Source: Spirochaetota bacterium
GTDB taxonomy: Bacteria; Spirochaetota; UBA4802; JAFGJZ01
Length of the DNA stretch: 18,434 nt
Direction of reading: 5' to 3'
NCBI GenBank assembly: GCA_023396615.1
Contig: JAEWVM010000215.1
Location: forward strand, 1 to 18,434
The translations under genes were made by a program, and so were the position numbers. This document shows, in pieces, positions 6,749-15,986 of the stretch. The stretch's first letter is position 1, and every line of letters starts with the position of its first letter. The notes below the pieces were generated by a model. It did not search any database. It was not told where the DNA came from and saw nothing but the letters and a program-made list of their open reading frames with translations.

Positions 6749-7516
6749 ATGAAAAAATATTTATCTTTATTATTCGCCGGATTTCTTTCCCTTATATTCA
6801 TTCAGATACCCGCAAAGGCAAAGACAGAAAAAGAAATCATAACCGTCGCAGCTGCAGCAAATTTAAATCTTCCTTTAAATGAAATTTCAGCCCTTTATAA
6901 AAAAGAAACAGGAAAAACCATTACTTTGGTTTTTTCATCTTCAGGGAATCTTTGCGCGCAGATTAAAAACGGAGCTCCCTTTGATCTTTTTATAGCAGCT
7001 AATGAAGGCTTTGTAGATTCTCTTATAAAAGATAATTACGCCGAAAGCGGATCAAAAAAAGTTTATGCAATAGGCAGAGCCGCATGCGCCTTTTCTCTTA
7101 ACTCACCAAAAAGGATAAAAAACCTTGAAGATCTTCTTTCAAAGGATATAAAAAAAATAGCCATCGCCGATCCGTCATACGCCCCATACGGTCAAGCCGC
7201 GAAAGAAGCGCTCACGGCATTGGGTCTCTGGGACAAACTAAAAGACAAATTCGTATACGGAAAAGATATTCAGCATTCGTATTCGCTTGTAAAATCCGGA
7301 AACACTGAAGCGGGATTCATCGCACTCGCGTCAGTAAAACCGGGTGAAGTCGGATATTTTTTGATCGATTCAAAGCTTCACAAACCTCTAAGTCAGGCTT
7401 TATGCATAATTTCTTCGTCAAAAAACAAAAAAGAAACCGAATTGTTCTCAGATTTCATATTAAGCAAAAAAGGAAAACAGATTCTAAAAAAATACGGATT
7501 TGATTTTCCGAAGTGA
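6749..7516 (+). CDS. modA: Molybdate-binding periplasmic protein ModA
   Basis: The substrate-binding subunit of the molybdate ABC importer, 255 residues. Residues 1 to about 24 form a signal peptide: KK at the N terminus, a hydrophobic core LSLLFAGFLSLIFI, and an AKA cleavage motif. There is no lipobox cysteine, so the mature protein should be free in a periplasm. ModA-family oxyanion-site segments follow: TVAAAANLNLPLNEI after the signal, VFSSSGNLCAQI, APFDLFIAANEGFVD, and ADPSYAPYGQAAKEAL. The gene opens the plus-strand modABC operon, and the modB start lies 9 bp after its stop. Tungstate or both oxyanions may be bound, but location beside Mo-nitrogenase genes favours molybdate. Confidence 0.93.
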   Translation: MKKYLSLLFAGFLSLIFIQIPAKAKTEKEIITVAAAANLNLPLNEISALYKKETGKTITLVFSSSGNLCAQIKNGAPFDLFIAANEGFVDSLIKDNYAESGSKKVYAIGRAACAFSLNSPKRIKNLEDLLSKDIKKIAIADPSYAPYGQAAKEALTALGLWDKLKDKFVYGKDIQHSYSLVKSGNTEAGFIALASVKPGEVGYFLIDSKLHKPLSQALCIISSSKNKKETELFSDFILSKKGKQILKKYGFDFPK

Positions 7517-7525
7517 TTAGATGTT

Positions 7526-8203
7526 ATGAATGAATTAAATTATTTTCCGCTGATTCTTTCAGTAAAAGTGGCACTCTGTGCCACACTGACATCACTGATT
7601 ATAGGAATTCCGACTGCATATTTCTTGAGCATGAGCAAAAGCCGCGCGGGAGATGTAATCGATTCACTCATAAATCTTCCGGTAATTCTTCCGCCGACTG
7701 TTCTCGGATACTATCTTCTTGTTCTGCTCGGGCGGCAGTCTCCAATTGGAATTTTTCTTGAAAAGAATTTCGATGTTATGATTGTTTTCACACCGGTCGG
7801 TGCAGTTATAGCCGCATCAGTTGTCTCCGTTCCGTTTCTCATTAAATCAGCAAAAACATCTTTTTGCGAAATAGACGGCGATCTTTTGAATGCCGCGCGT
7901 GTACTTGGCAAGAATGAAATATATATTTTCATCACATTGCTGATTCCTCTTTCATGGCGGGGAATAATAGCCGGAACAACAATGGCGTTCGCGAGAGCTC
8001 TTGGCGATTTCGGAACAACTCTAATGGTAGCCGGAAGTATTCCGGACAAAACCCTTACGATGCCCATTGCTATCTATAACGCCCTTCAGGCTGATGACAC
8101 ACGAACAGTAAATATTCTGGTAACAATAATGACAATTTCGGCGTTAACAGTTATTTTCATAATAAGCCGGATCGGCACTAAACGGAAAGGACGCCATGTT
8201 TGA
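7526..8203 (+). CDS. modB: Molybdate ABC transporter permease ModB
   Basis: The inner-membrane channel subunit, 225 residues, with about five hydrophobic segments beginning at YFPLILSVKVALCATLTSLIIG. The family block VILPPTVLGYYLLVLLGRQSPIG is at roughly 51-73. The cytoplasmic coupling (EAA-like) loop LLNAARVLGKNEIYIFITLL leads into FARALGDFGTTLMVAGSIP, characteristic of ModB. A clear ribosome site is missing; only weak AAGTGAT is seen, so translation is probably coupled to modA 9 bp upstream. The 3' end overlaps modC by 8 bp. Confidence 0.93.
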   Translation: MNELNYFPLILSVKVALCATLTSLIIGIPTAYFLSMSKSRAGDVIDSLINLPVILPPTVLGYYLLVLLGRQSPIGIFLEKNFDVMIVFTPVGAVIAASVVSVPFLIKSAKTSFCEIDGDLLNAARVLGKNEIYIFITLLIPLSWRGIIAGTTMAFARALGDFGTTLMVAGSIPDKTLTMPIAIYNALQADDTRTVNILVTIMTISALTVIFIISRIGTKRKGRHV

Positions 8204-9257
8204 AGTAAATATTCAAAAAAAACTTCCGCATTTTGAACTGAACATCTCATTCAGTTTAAAAAACGGTGTTCTCGCGATACTCGGCTCTTCGGGCTGTGGA
8301 AAAAGTATGACTCTGAAATGCATTGCCGGAATAACGAATCCCGATTCCGGATATATTACAAATAACGGAAAACATCTGTTTAATTCTGAAAAAAATATAT
8401 CCCTTCATGCGAGAGAAAGAAAAATCGGTTATGTATTTCAGAATTACGCACTCTTTCCTCATATGACAGTATATCAGAATATATCTTACGGATTAAGCGT
8501 GTTTAACAGATCAAAAAATCATTCGGACGTCCGCGCAATCATTGATAAAGTATGTCTTACAGGGCTCGAAAAGCGTTTACCTAACCAGCTTTCGGGCGGG
8601 CAGCAGCAGAGGTGCGCGCTTGCAAGAACGTTAATTACAAACCCGGATATTCTCCTGCTTGATGAACCGTTTTCAGCGGCAGACGGGCACACAAAACATA
8701 TTCTCGAAAGCGAACTTATCGCAATAATAAAAAACAATTTTCATAAACCGGTTCTGCTCGTCACTCATAACATCGAAGAAGCCTACAGACTAAGCGATAA
8801 AATAATGATAATTGAAAACGGCAAGTCAGTACAGACTTCATCCAAAAAGGAAATCATTGATCATCCGTCAAGTGTAAACGCGGCAAGAATTACCGGCTGC
8901 AAAAACATCTTCCCTGCCGAAATTATTTCTTCATCCGGGAAAGAAACAATAATCAAATGCAGTGAAATGACTATCCATGCGGCAGGCATAGTTCCGGAAA
9001 AAGATAATATTTTTATCGGAATACGTGCGCATTACATCAATATTCTTTCTGAACAAACCCAAGGAGAAAACATTTTTTCATGTAAAATCGCTGAAGTAAT
9101 TGAAGGAATTTTCTCGACAACAGTTATCGCAGAATGCGGCGGAAATTTAATCAGAGCCGAAATAGCTAAAACATCGGATGTACTCAAGGTCTGCCGGAAA
9201 AACAAAAAAATGTTCATTCAAATGCCGCCTGACAAAATTTTTTTTATAACGGAATAA
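8196..9257 (+). CDS. modC: Molybdate ABC transporter ATPase ModC
   Basis: The ATPase that powers ModB, 353 residues. The Walker A loop is GSSGCGKS at 30-37, the Q-loop glutamine is in YVFQNYALFPHM (Q82), the signature is LSGGQQQR at 132-139, Walker B is DILLLDEP at 151-158, and the switch histidine is H191 in LLVTHNIEEA. The usual SALD of the D-loop reads SAAD here, a small change. The C-terminal 60-70 residues (from about GENIFSCKIAEVIEG) resemble a TOBE/Mop domain, which in ModC binds molybdate and can give feedback control. The start follows AAAGGA and overlaps modB by 8 bp. Confidence 0.93.
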   Translation: MFEVNIQKKLPHFELNISFSLKNGVLAILGSSGCGKSMTLKCIAGITNPDSGYITNNGKHLFNSEKNISLHARERKIGYVFQNYALFPHMTVYQNISYGLSVFNRSKNHSDVRAIIDKVCLTGLEKRLPNQLSGGQQQRCALARTLITNPDILLLDEPFSAADGHTKHILESELIAIIKNNFHKPVLLVTHNIEEAYRLSDKIMIIENGKSVQTSSKKEIIDHPSSVNAARITGCKNIFPAEIISSSGKETIIKCSEMTIHAAGIVPEKDNIFIGIRAHYINILSEQTQGENIFSCKIAEVIEGIFSTTVIAECGGNLIRAEIAKTSDVLKVCRKNKKMFIQMPPDKIFFITE

Positions 9258-9304
9258 AGTCTCCCGTTTTCTCTTTACGCTTGACATCTTAACGAATGTA
9301 TAGT

Positions 9305-9322
9305 TTTCCTGAAAGCAGGAGA
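9305..9322 (+). promoter_or_regulatory. Small hairpin over the sbcD ribosome binding site
   Basis: TTTCCTG, loop AAAG and CAGGAGA can pair as a 7-bp stem with one G-U pair. The right arm contains the AGGAG (9317-9321) that serves the sbcD ATG at 9327. In the same 69-bp gap, AGTCTCC (9258-9264) is also complementary to GGAGACT (9318-9324). Both pairings would hide the ribosome site. I found no convincing promoter or terminator in this gap. Confidence 0.3.
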
Positions 9323-9326
9323 CTTC

Positions 9327-10562
9327 ATGAATTCCGAATCAATCAGAATACTGCACACTTCAGACTGGCATCTCGGCAAACAGCTTAACGGATATCCGCG
9401 CCACGCGGAACAAGTTGAAGTAATGGAAGAAATATACTCAATCGCAGAAAATGAGTGCGTTGACGCAGTTATAATTTCAGGCGATATTTTCGATACAGCG
9501 AATCCTCCTATAGAATCCACCGAACTTTTATATACAACTCTAAAAAAGCTTTCAAATAACGGCAAACGGGCCGTCATTGCAATCGCGGGAAATCACGATT
9601 CACCGGACAGAATTGAAGCCCCCGACTCTCTCGCGCGCGAATGCGGAATAATATTTGCGGGATATCCGAATTCATGTATCCGTCCGTTTGAACTCGACAG
9701 CGGGCTTAAAGTTACTGATAGTGATAACGGCTTCTTAAGTCTTATCATCCCCGGAAATGATATTCCTCTCAGAATATTTTTAACTCCGTACGCTAATGAA
9801 ATCCGGCTCAAAACATATCTCGGAGAACAAAACAGCGAAGAAGAATTAAGAACCGTTCTCATGAACAAGTGGAATGAAACAGCAACAAAATACTGCGACA
9901 GCAAAGGCGTCAATATTCTTGCAGCGCATCTGCTTTTCATGAACGAAGACGGCGAGATACCGGAAGAAGGTGATGATGAAAAACCTATTCTGCATATAGG
10001 CGGAGCACAGGCAATATTCACAAAAAATATTCCACCGCAGATTCAGTATACCGCAGCAGGGCATCTTCACCGCAAACAGATTATATCAAAAGAAAACTCT
10101 CCGGTTGTTTACTCCGGAAGCCCGATTGCATACAGCTTCGGAGAAGCCGACCAGAATAAATATATTGTTATCGCCGATATTAAGCCTTCAGAAAAAGCTT
10201 CAATTAAATACGTTGAACTTACAAAAGGCAAAAAACTTCTGCGCGGCCGTTTCGAGACCACAATTGAAGCCGAAAAATGGCTTAAAGAAAACAACGATGC
10301 GCTCGTTGAACTTACGATGGCTACAGAAACTTTTCTTTCTGCTGAAGAAAGAAAATGTCTATACGCATCACATGACGGAATCGTCGCATTAATTCCTGAT
10401 GTCGCAAATAAAAATGAACTCTCACAGAATTCAAAGACAATAGATTTGCAGAAGAACATTGAAGATTTGTTCATCGATTATTTCGTCCATAGAGAAAAAG
10501 TAAAACCTTCGGATGATATCATTGCTTTATTCAAAGAAGTCATCGCGGAGGAAAACGAATGA
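9327..10562 (+). CDS. sbcD: Exonuclease SbcCD subunit D (Mre11-like nuclease)
   Basis: The Mn-dependent nuclease of the SbcCD complex, which opens hairpins and trims blocked DNA ends. The 411 residues carry the calcineurin-like phosphoesterase motifs in order: SDWHLG (D13, H15), SGDIFDT (D53), AGNHDSP (N89, H90, D91), AAHLLF, and AGHLHRK (H246, H248). All metal ligands expected for Mre11/SbcD are present. The C-terminal 100 residues or so are likely the capping/SbcC-binding region. The start is fixed by AGGAG 5 bp upstream. The stop overlaps the sbcC start by 4 bp (ATGA). Confidence 0.95.
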   Translation: MNSESIRILHTSDWHLGKQLNGYPRHAEQVEVMEEIYSIAENECVDAVIISGDIFDTANPPIESTELLYTTLKKLSNNGKRAVIAIAGNHDSPDRIEAPDSLARECGIIFAGYPNSCIRPFELDSGLKVTDSDNGFLSLIIPGNDIPLRIFLTPYANEIRLKTYLGEQNSEEELRTVLMNKWNETATKYCDSKGVNILAAHLLFMNEDGEIPEEGDDEKPILHIGGAQAIFTKNIPPQIQYTAAGHLHRKQIISKENSPVVYSGSPIAYSFGEADQNKYIVIADIKPSEKASIKYVELTKGKKLLRGRFETTIEAEKWLKENNDALVELTMATETFLSAEERKCLYASHDGIVALIPDVANKNELSQNSKTIDLQKNIEDLFIDYFVHREKVKPSDDIIALFKEVIAEENE

Positions 10563-13500
10563 TACCTGTAAAACTTTCTTTCAGCGGAATTTATTCATAC
10601 AGAGAAAAGCAGGAAATCGATTTTACAAAGCTCACCGGCGCCGGAATCTTCGGAATATTCGGACATGTCGGAAGCGGCAAATCCGCAATACTTGAAGCAA
10701 TAACATTCGCTCTTTACGGAGAAACAGAAAGACTCAATAACCGAGAACGCGGTTCTAACATAATGAATCTTAAATCCGACTCATTGTCGATAGAATTCAT
10801 TTTCAAAACATCATCCGGAACTTACATGACAACTGTAAGTGTCAAACGCGAAAAAAAACAGTTTTATAAACTTCAAACACCGGACAGACGCGCGTTCAAA
10901 CAAGACGGCACTGATTGGGAACCTATTGAATATGATACAATCGAAAACATAATCGGAATCAGTTACGATAATTTCAAAAGAACGATAATAATTCCACAGG
11001 GCAGATTTCAGGAATTTCTTCAGCTTGAAAACAGCAAAAGAAACCTTATGATGAAAGAACTGTTTCATCTTGAAAAGTATGATCTCGCGGACAAAACCTC
11101 AAATCTTGAAAAACGCAATGAAACGGAACTCGAAAACATCGAAGGTCAGCTCAAACAGTTAGGAGACATCACTCCTGAAAAATTTGATTCTATAGCTGAA
11201 AACATCAAAATACTTAAAACAAAACTTGATAAAGATTTAAAACAGCAGAAACTACTAAGAGAAAAAAAAGCTGAATGGGATACTCTCAAAAATCTGATAG
11301 AAAAAGAAAAGAAAGCAATAGAAGCGTTTAATGCACTGCAAAAGCAAAAAGAGTCATTTGATAAACTTGAAATTTCAATTAACGATAGAGAATACTGCAT
11401 AGTATATTTCAAACCCGCGCTTGACGCGCTGAAAAACTCCCAATTAAAAATGAAAAGATATTCAGAAGAAATTCAGTTAAAAGAAACTGAATCGAATAAA
11501 CTTTCAAAGGAAATCGAAGATAAAGACACAGTTCTTCATGAAGCTGAAAAAGAATATTCAGAAAAAGAAACATACAAACGCAAAGCAGAAGAATTTGAAG
11601 CAATAATAGAACTTAGAAAATATCAGGATGATGCTGAAAAACTCAAAGCGCGTATAGACATAGGAAAATCAGAATGCCTGAAACTGAGAAACGAAATAGA
11701 ATCAAAAAAAGCCGAAAGAACAGTTCAGTCAGACGAAATAAAGATACAAAGACTTTCTCTTACCGATATCGCAAGTCTCACAAACGCGTCAAACTGGTTT
11801 TCCAATAATGAAGGATATCTTAAAGATCTTGAAATAATAGATAAAGAACATGACACAGTCAAAAACGATATTGCAAAACTCATTAAGAAAAAGAATGATC
11901 TATTTGCAAAAAATAATCTAACAGAACTCAAAGACATTGAAGATTTTTCAAAGTCAGCAGAATCGATAGAACAGAATATTTCAAAAGCAAAAAAGAATCT
12001 GGAACTTATAATAAAAGAATTGGAAGAACTTAATACCGTAAAGAAAATATCGGATTACGCTGCAAATCTTCACGAAGGAGAAGCATGCCCTCTTTGCGGA
12101 TCAAAGGAACATCCGTCACCTGCGAAACCGGCAGATATTTCTGAGCAAATATCTGCCTCCAAATCAATGAAAGATAAACTTGAAGAGCATATTGACAATC
12201 TCGGTTCCGTTTCGAAAGAACTTTCCAATATTCACGCTCTGTATAATGCTAAACAGGAAGAGCTTCTTAAAACAGAAAACAAAAAGGCAAATCATCTTAT
12301 TAAAATCAATGAACACCAAAAACTTTTCATCTGGAGTGACCTGAGCGATAAAAGCAGCGTTATGCTGAAACTAGAAGAAGCTGAAAAAACAAATAAATTA
12401 GTTATTGAAAAAGATAAATCTCTTGAGAATCTTAATTCTGAAATAGATTCACTTGAAAAAAAAGAAAAAAGCTACATCCAGCGATTTGAAGATATACAAT
12501 CTGAATATGAAAGCAAGAACAGCAATTGCGATAAGCTTAAAGGCAGAATAACGCTGCTTGATTTAAATGAATTTCAAATCGCGACTGATTCTGATTTAAC
12601 AGCAAACAGAAATGATTTTATTAAAAAATATGAAAACGCTGAATCAAGATACAAAGACGCACTTAACGCGCGCGAACAGCTCACAGGAAGAATTCAAACT
12701 TTAACCGCAGAAATTTCAACACGCCGCAAAGACATATTACACGAATCAGCAGAAATCGAAAGAGCCGAAAAAGAAATCAAAACGAAGCTTAAAGATAATA
12801 GATTTTCATCAGTTGCTGATATTGAATCAATTCTTTCAAGCGAAAGTAATATTGCCCAAGACAGAAAACTTTTAAACAATTACCGTGAGAATTTCAGCAT
12901 AGCAAATAACGGATTAAACTCCATAAAATCGGAGATTAACGGCAGAACCTATGACGAAGAACTCCATAATCAAACAGACAAGGAATTCGAAGAAATTGAA
13001 AATTCGATTAAATCTTCTAGCCGCGAAATAGTAATTCTCGAGACAGAAGAAATAAAACTTTCCGAAGATTTGAAGAAGATAAAAGAAATAACCACTCAAA
13101 AGGAAAAACTTCTCTTGAGAAAAGATAATATTAAAACACTTAAGAATCTTTTCAAGGCAAACGGATTTGTTGACTACGTTTCTTCAGTTTATCTCAATAA
13201 TATTTGCCAAAGTGCCAATGAAAGATTTTACCGTTTAACACGGCAGAAACTTTCACTTGAACTTACGGAAGATAACAGCTTCATAATACGCGATTTTTTA
13301 AACGACGGAAAAACACGAAGTGCAAAAACTCTTTCAGGCGGACAGACATTTCAGGCGGCTCTTTCTCTTTCACTCGCGCTTGCGGATGACATTCACAAGA
13401 TCAGCGGCGCAGAAGAGAACTTCTTCTTCCTTGACGAAGGATTCGGTTCGCTCGACAAAGAATCACTTAATATTGTATTTGATACTTTGAAAGCACTTAG

Positions 13501-13627
13501 AAAAGAAAAACGCATCGTAGGAGTTATTTCACATGTTGAAGATATGCAGGAAGAAATCGACACCTATCTCAGAATCGAAAACACGGAAAATAACGGAAGC
13601 GTTATCAAAACTTCCTGGAATGAATAA
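10559..13627 (+). CDS. sbcC: Exonuclease SbcCD subunit C (Rad50-like SMC ATPase)
   Basis: The 1022-residue ATPase arm of SbcCD. The N-terminal half-ATPase has Walker A GHVGSGKS at 35-42 and the IIPQGRFQEFL segment after it. Two long Lys/Glu-rich coiled-coil arms flank the zinc hook CPLCGSKEHP, whose cysteines are C510 and C513, almost exactly at the midpoint. The C-terminal half-ATPase has LSGGQ at 925-929, Walker B FFFLDEGFGSLD at 955-966 and the switch histidine H992 in ISHVEDM. This is the full normal architecture with no break. It is cotranscribed with sbcD through a 4-bp overlap. Its stop is 2 bp from the stop of the convergent aldehyde dehydrogenase gene. Confidence 0.96.
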   Translation: MIPVKLSFSGIYSYREKQEIDFTKLTGAGIFGIFGHVGSGKSAILEAITFALYGETERLNNRERGSNIMNLKSDSLSIEFIFKTSSGTYMTTVSVKREKKQFYKLQTPDRRAFKQDGTDWEPIEYDTIENIIGISYDNFKRTIIIPQGRFQEFLQLENSKRNLMMKELFHLEKYDLADKTSNLEKRNETELENIEGQLKQLGDITPEKFDSIAENIKILKTKLDKDLKQQKLLREKKAEWDTLKNLIEKEKKAIEAFNALQKQKESFDKLEISINDREYCIVYFKPALDALKNSQLKMKRYSEEIQLKETESNKLSKEIEDKDTVLHEAEKEYSEKETYKRKAEEFEAIIELRKYQDDAEKLKARIDIGKSECLKLRNEIESKKAERTVQSDEIKIQRLSLTDIASLTNASNWFSNNEGYLKDLEIIDKEHDTVKNDIAKLIKKKNDLFAKNNLTELKDIEDFSKSAESIEQNISKAKKNLELIIKELEELNTVKKISDYAANLHEGEACPLCGSKEHPSPAKPADISEQISASKSMKDKLEEHIDNLGSVSKELSNIHALYNAKQEELLKTENKKANHLIKINEHQKLFIWSDLSDKSSVMLKLEEAEKTNKLVIEKDKSLENLNSEIDSLEKKEKSYIQRFEDIQSEYESKNSNCDKLKGRITLLDLNEFQIATDSDLTANRNDFIKKYENAESRYKDALNAREQLTGRIQTLTAEISTRRKDILHESAEIERAEKEIKTKLKDNRFSSVADIESILSSESNIAQDRKLLNNYRENFSIANNGLNSIKSEINGRTYDEELHNQTDKEFEEIENSIKSSSREIVILETEEIKLSEDLKKIKEITTQKEKLLLRKDNIKTLKNLFKANGFVDYVSSVYLNNICQSANERFYRLTRQKLSLELTEDNSFIIRDFLNDGKTRSAKTLSGGQTFQAALSLSLALADDIHKISGAEENFFFLDEGFGSLDKESLNIVFDTLKALRKEKRIVGVISHVEDMQEEIDTYLRIENTENNGSVIKTSWNE

Positions 13628-13629
13628 AA

Positions 13630-14997
13630 CTATCCCAATATCTTTTTCAATAGTTTAAGCTTTTTATCCGTGTACGGCGGATATCTGAGATTTATATCAA
13701 TCGCGTTTGATTTTTTTATTATGCCTTTATAATGCGTGAAAGTCTCAAAGGATTTTATTCCATGATATGATCCCATTCCGCTCGAACCTACTCCTCCGAA
13801 CGGAATATATGCTGAACCTGCGTTGATAATGGTATCATTGACCGCTCCGCTTCCGAATGAAACAGTCATCATAATTTCACTTTCTGTTGTTTTACTTTTT
13901 GAAAAAAGATAAAGCGCGAGAGGTTTTGAACTTTTTTTAATTATGTCCAAAACAGAATCCAGGTCGGAATAATTTATAACAGGAAGAATCGGACCGAAAA
14001 TTTCTTCATTCATGACAGGGCTCTCCCATGTCGGAGAATTAATAATCGTCGGAGAAATATACTTTTCTTTTTCATCAGAATCTCCGCCGAAATAAATACT
14101 GCAGTCCTTCATTAGTCCGATAAGTCTTGCGGTATGTCTTTCATTTATAATTCGTGCATAATCCGGACTCTTTCGAGGCTCAGTTCCGTAAAACTTATTT
14201 ATATAATGAACCATGCGCTTTTTAAGCTCTTCGGATACACTTTCATCAACAAGAATATAATCAGGCGCAACGCATGTCTGGCCGGCGTTTAAGAATTTTC
14301 CCCACACGATACGTTTTGCGGACAGATCGATGTCAGCAGTCTTATCTACTATGCAGGGAGACTTTCCTCCAAGCTCAAGTGTAACCGGCGTTAAATTTTC
14401 GGAAGCCTTCCGCATCACTATTTTTCCGACGTTTTCACCGCCGGTATAAAAAATGTAGTCAAACTTTTCATCAAGAAGAGCCTCACTTACTTCACGTCCG
14501 CCGTTGACAACACAGACATGGCCGGGCATAAAGGATTCAGCTATAATCTCCGCGATAATTTCTGACGTATTCGGAGAAAGTTCAGACGGCTTAATCACGG
14601 CGCAATTTCCGGCGGCAACCGCTCCTATCAAAGGAGAAAGCGCAAGCTGAAAAGGATAATTCCATGGACTGATTACAAGCACATTGCCGTACGGCTCGGG
14701 CACGATATAAGAAGATGACCTAAAATGAAAAACAGGAGTTTTCGCTCTTTTAATTTTTGCCAGTTTGACGGTACGCTTCAGCATGAATTTTATTTCATCT
14801 TCAATAATTCCGCTTTCAGTTATGAAGGACTCAAACAACGGCTTCTTAAAATCTTTTGCAATAGCTTCCGCTATTTCCGATTCTCTTTTTTTTATAACAG
14901 AAAGAAGTTTTTTTAAACTCTTTTTCCGAAATGAAACATCCAATGTTGCACCTGAGTAAAAATAATCCTTCTGTTCATTCACAATCTTCTTAATCAT
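13630..14997 (-). CDS. NAD(P)-dependent aldehyde dehydrogenase, class 3-like
   Basis: A 455-residue aldehyde dehydrogenase that should oxidise an aldehyde to its carboxylate using NAD(P). Visible family landmarks are PWNYPFQLALSP (N113 steadies the intermediate), KPSELSPNT, FYTGG, the general base E208 in TLELGGKSP and the nucleophile C242 in LNAGQTCVAPDY. NEEIFGPILPV, FGGVGSSGMGSYHG and FETFTHYKGI follow. The short N terminus and the APDY after the cysteine match the ALDH3/YwdH-type group, which often acts on fatty or aromatic aldehydes; the substrate here is unknown. The ribosome site AGGAGGA (15001-15007) overlaps the stop of the upstream anti-sigma-like gene, suggesting coupled translation. 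Confidence 0.93.
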   Translation of the reverse strand: MIKKIVNEQKDYFYSGATLDVSFRKKSLKKLLSVIKKRESEIAEAIAKDFKKPLFESFITESGIIEDEIKFMLKRTVKLAKIKRAKTPVFHFRSSSYIVPEPYGNVLVISPWNYPFQLALSPLIGAVAAGNCAVIKPSELSPNTSEIIAEIIAESFMPGHVCVVNGGREVSEALLDEKFDYIFYTGGENVGKIVMRKASENLTPVTLELGGKSPCIVDKTADIDLSAKRIVWGKFLNAGQTCVAPDYILVDESVSEELKKRMVHYINKFYGTEPRKSPDYARIINERHTARLIGLMKDCSIYFGGDSDEKEKYISPTIINSPTWESPVMNEEIFGPILPVINYSDLDSVLDIIKKSSKPLALYLFSKSKTTESEIMMTVSFGSGAVNDTIINAGSAYIPFGGVGSSGMGSYHGIKSFETFTHYKGIIKKSNAIDINLRYPPYTDKKLKLLKKILG

Positions 14998-15005
14998 GCT
15001 TCCTC

Positions 15006-15986
15006 CTATTTCAAAGAAAGAGAAAATACCGCATTTCTAAGTTCAAAAAGTTCATAACTATAATTTTCTTCATCGTCAATTTTATCCAAAAGCCGTTCAA
15101 CCTTGGTCTTTGAATCAAGATCGAATGATTCCGCAGCAGAAACCCCGTCATCCGTTTCCTTCTTTTCTCTAATTTTATAAACCAGATACGCCGCGGCATA
15201 TCCTTGAATAAAATATTTCTCCATATCGTTGCCGATACTTTCAAGCTCATCGAAAACCTCATAAAAATCTTTCTGACCGACTGCAACCGCAAGATTCATG
15301 TGAACTTCACCGGAGCGGGAAATATCTCTCGAAAGAATGTCTTCATAAACAGGAATACGTTCTCCGGAATTCTGGATCATGAAAAAAACATAACCTGCAC
15401 GAATCATTTTATCTTTGGTAATTGAATAACCCGATTCCTGATCATTTTTATATGATACCGAATTCGTCTGAATCATATTGACGTCTTCATCTGTTATTGC
15501 TTTCACAATCATTGAATCCGTTTTAACCTTAAATTCTTCGATATCATCACCTGAACCGAAAATTCCGTCTGCAGCAAAAAAAGCTATTACACCGAACACA
15601 ACAATAACAATCGCAGGCGCAAGGTACTTTCTGAAATCAAATGAAAAATTAAACTTTGGAAGAACTCTTTCTTTCGCGTTTACTGTACGTAAATTTTCTG
15701 AAAGTTTCAAATTCTTTTTACGCGAAGCTTCAATTATTTCTCTGATCATTGTTCGGCATTCGGAACACTCGGAAATATGGGCGATTAATAGTTTATCCGA
15801 ATCGACCTCAGTTCCTTTATCCGCGAAGTAAACCGCTTCGTCAAAACTCAGGCATTGACCGGGTGATGCTTTCTCTTCACCATGCAGAACAGCACTGCAC
15901 AGAAGAATCTCGGCATTATCTTTTTTCTTAATGTCTGCGACACTATTGCCTTCTATGCGGGCATTTATATATTTCAGAATATCCAT
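15006..15986 (-). CDS. Anti-sigma-factor-like membrane protein with zinc-finger motif
   Basis: A 326-residue protein I read as a ZAS-type anti-sigma factor. The N-terminal cytoplasmic part has C45 followed by HISECSEC (H70, C74, C77), the HxxxCxxC motif of zf-HC2 domains that hold ECF sigma factors. A single membrane helix follows at about 121-143 (YLAPAIVIVVFGVIAFFAAD). The remaining 180 residues lie outside the cytoplasm and look mostly helical; I recognise no domain in them. The gene starts inside the stop of the sigma-like gene (TGATG, 1-bp overlap), the usual sigma/anti-sigma arrangement. The large outer domain is presumably the sensor. Its signal cannot be told from sequence. Confidence 0.65.
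   Translation of the reverse strand: MDILKYINARIEGNSVADIKKKDNAEILLCSAVLHGEEKASPGQCLSFDEAVYFADKGTEVDSDKLLIAHISECSECRTMIREIIEASRKKNLKLSENLRTVNAKERVLPKFNFSFDFRKYLAPAIVIVVFGVIAFFAADGIFGSGDDIEEFKVKTDSMIVKAITDEDVNMIQTNSVSYKNDQESGYSITKDKMIRAGYVFFMIQNSGERIPVYEDILSRDISRSGEVHMNLAVAVGQKDFYEVFDELESIGNDMEKYFIQGYAAAYLVYKIREKKETDDGVSAAESFDLDSKTKVERLLDKIDDEENYSYELFELRNAVFSLSLK

Noticed and set aside
6691..6882. A 63-codon frame overlapping the modA start
   Set aside because: Out of frame with modA, which has the ribosome site, the signal peptide and family motifs.
9281..9304. TTGACA followed by TATAGT as a sigma-70 promoter for sbcD
   Set aside because: The spacer is only 12 bp, too short for a normal promoter.
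9327..13627. sbcDC as part of a defence system
   Set aside because: Both proteins have the standard housekeeping SbcCD architecture, and no defence genes are nearby.
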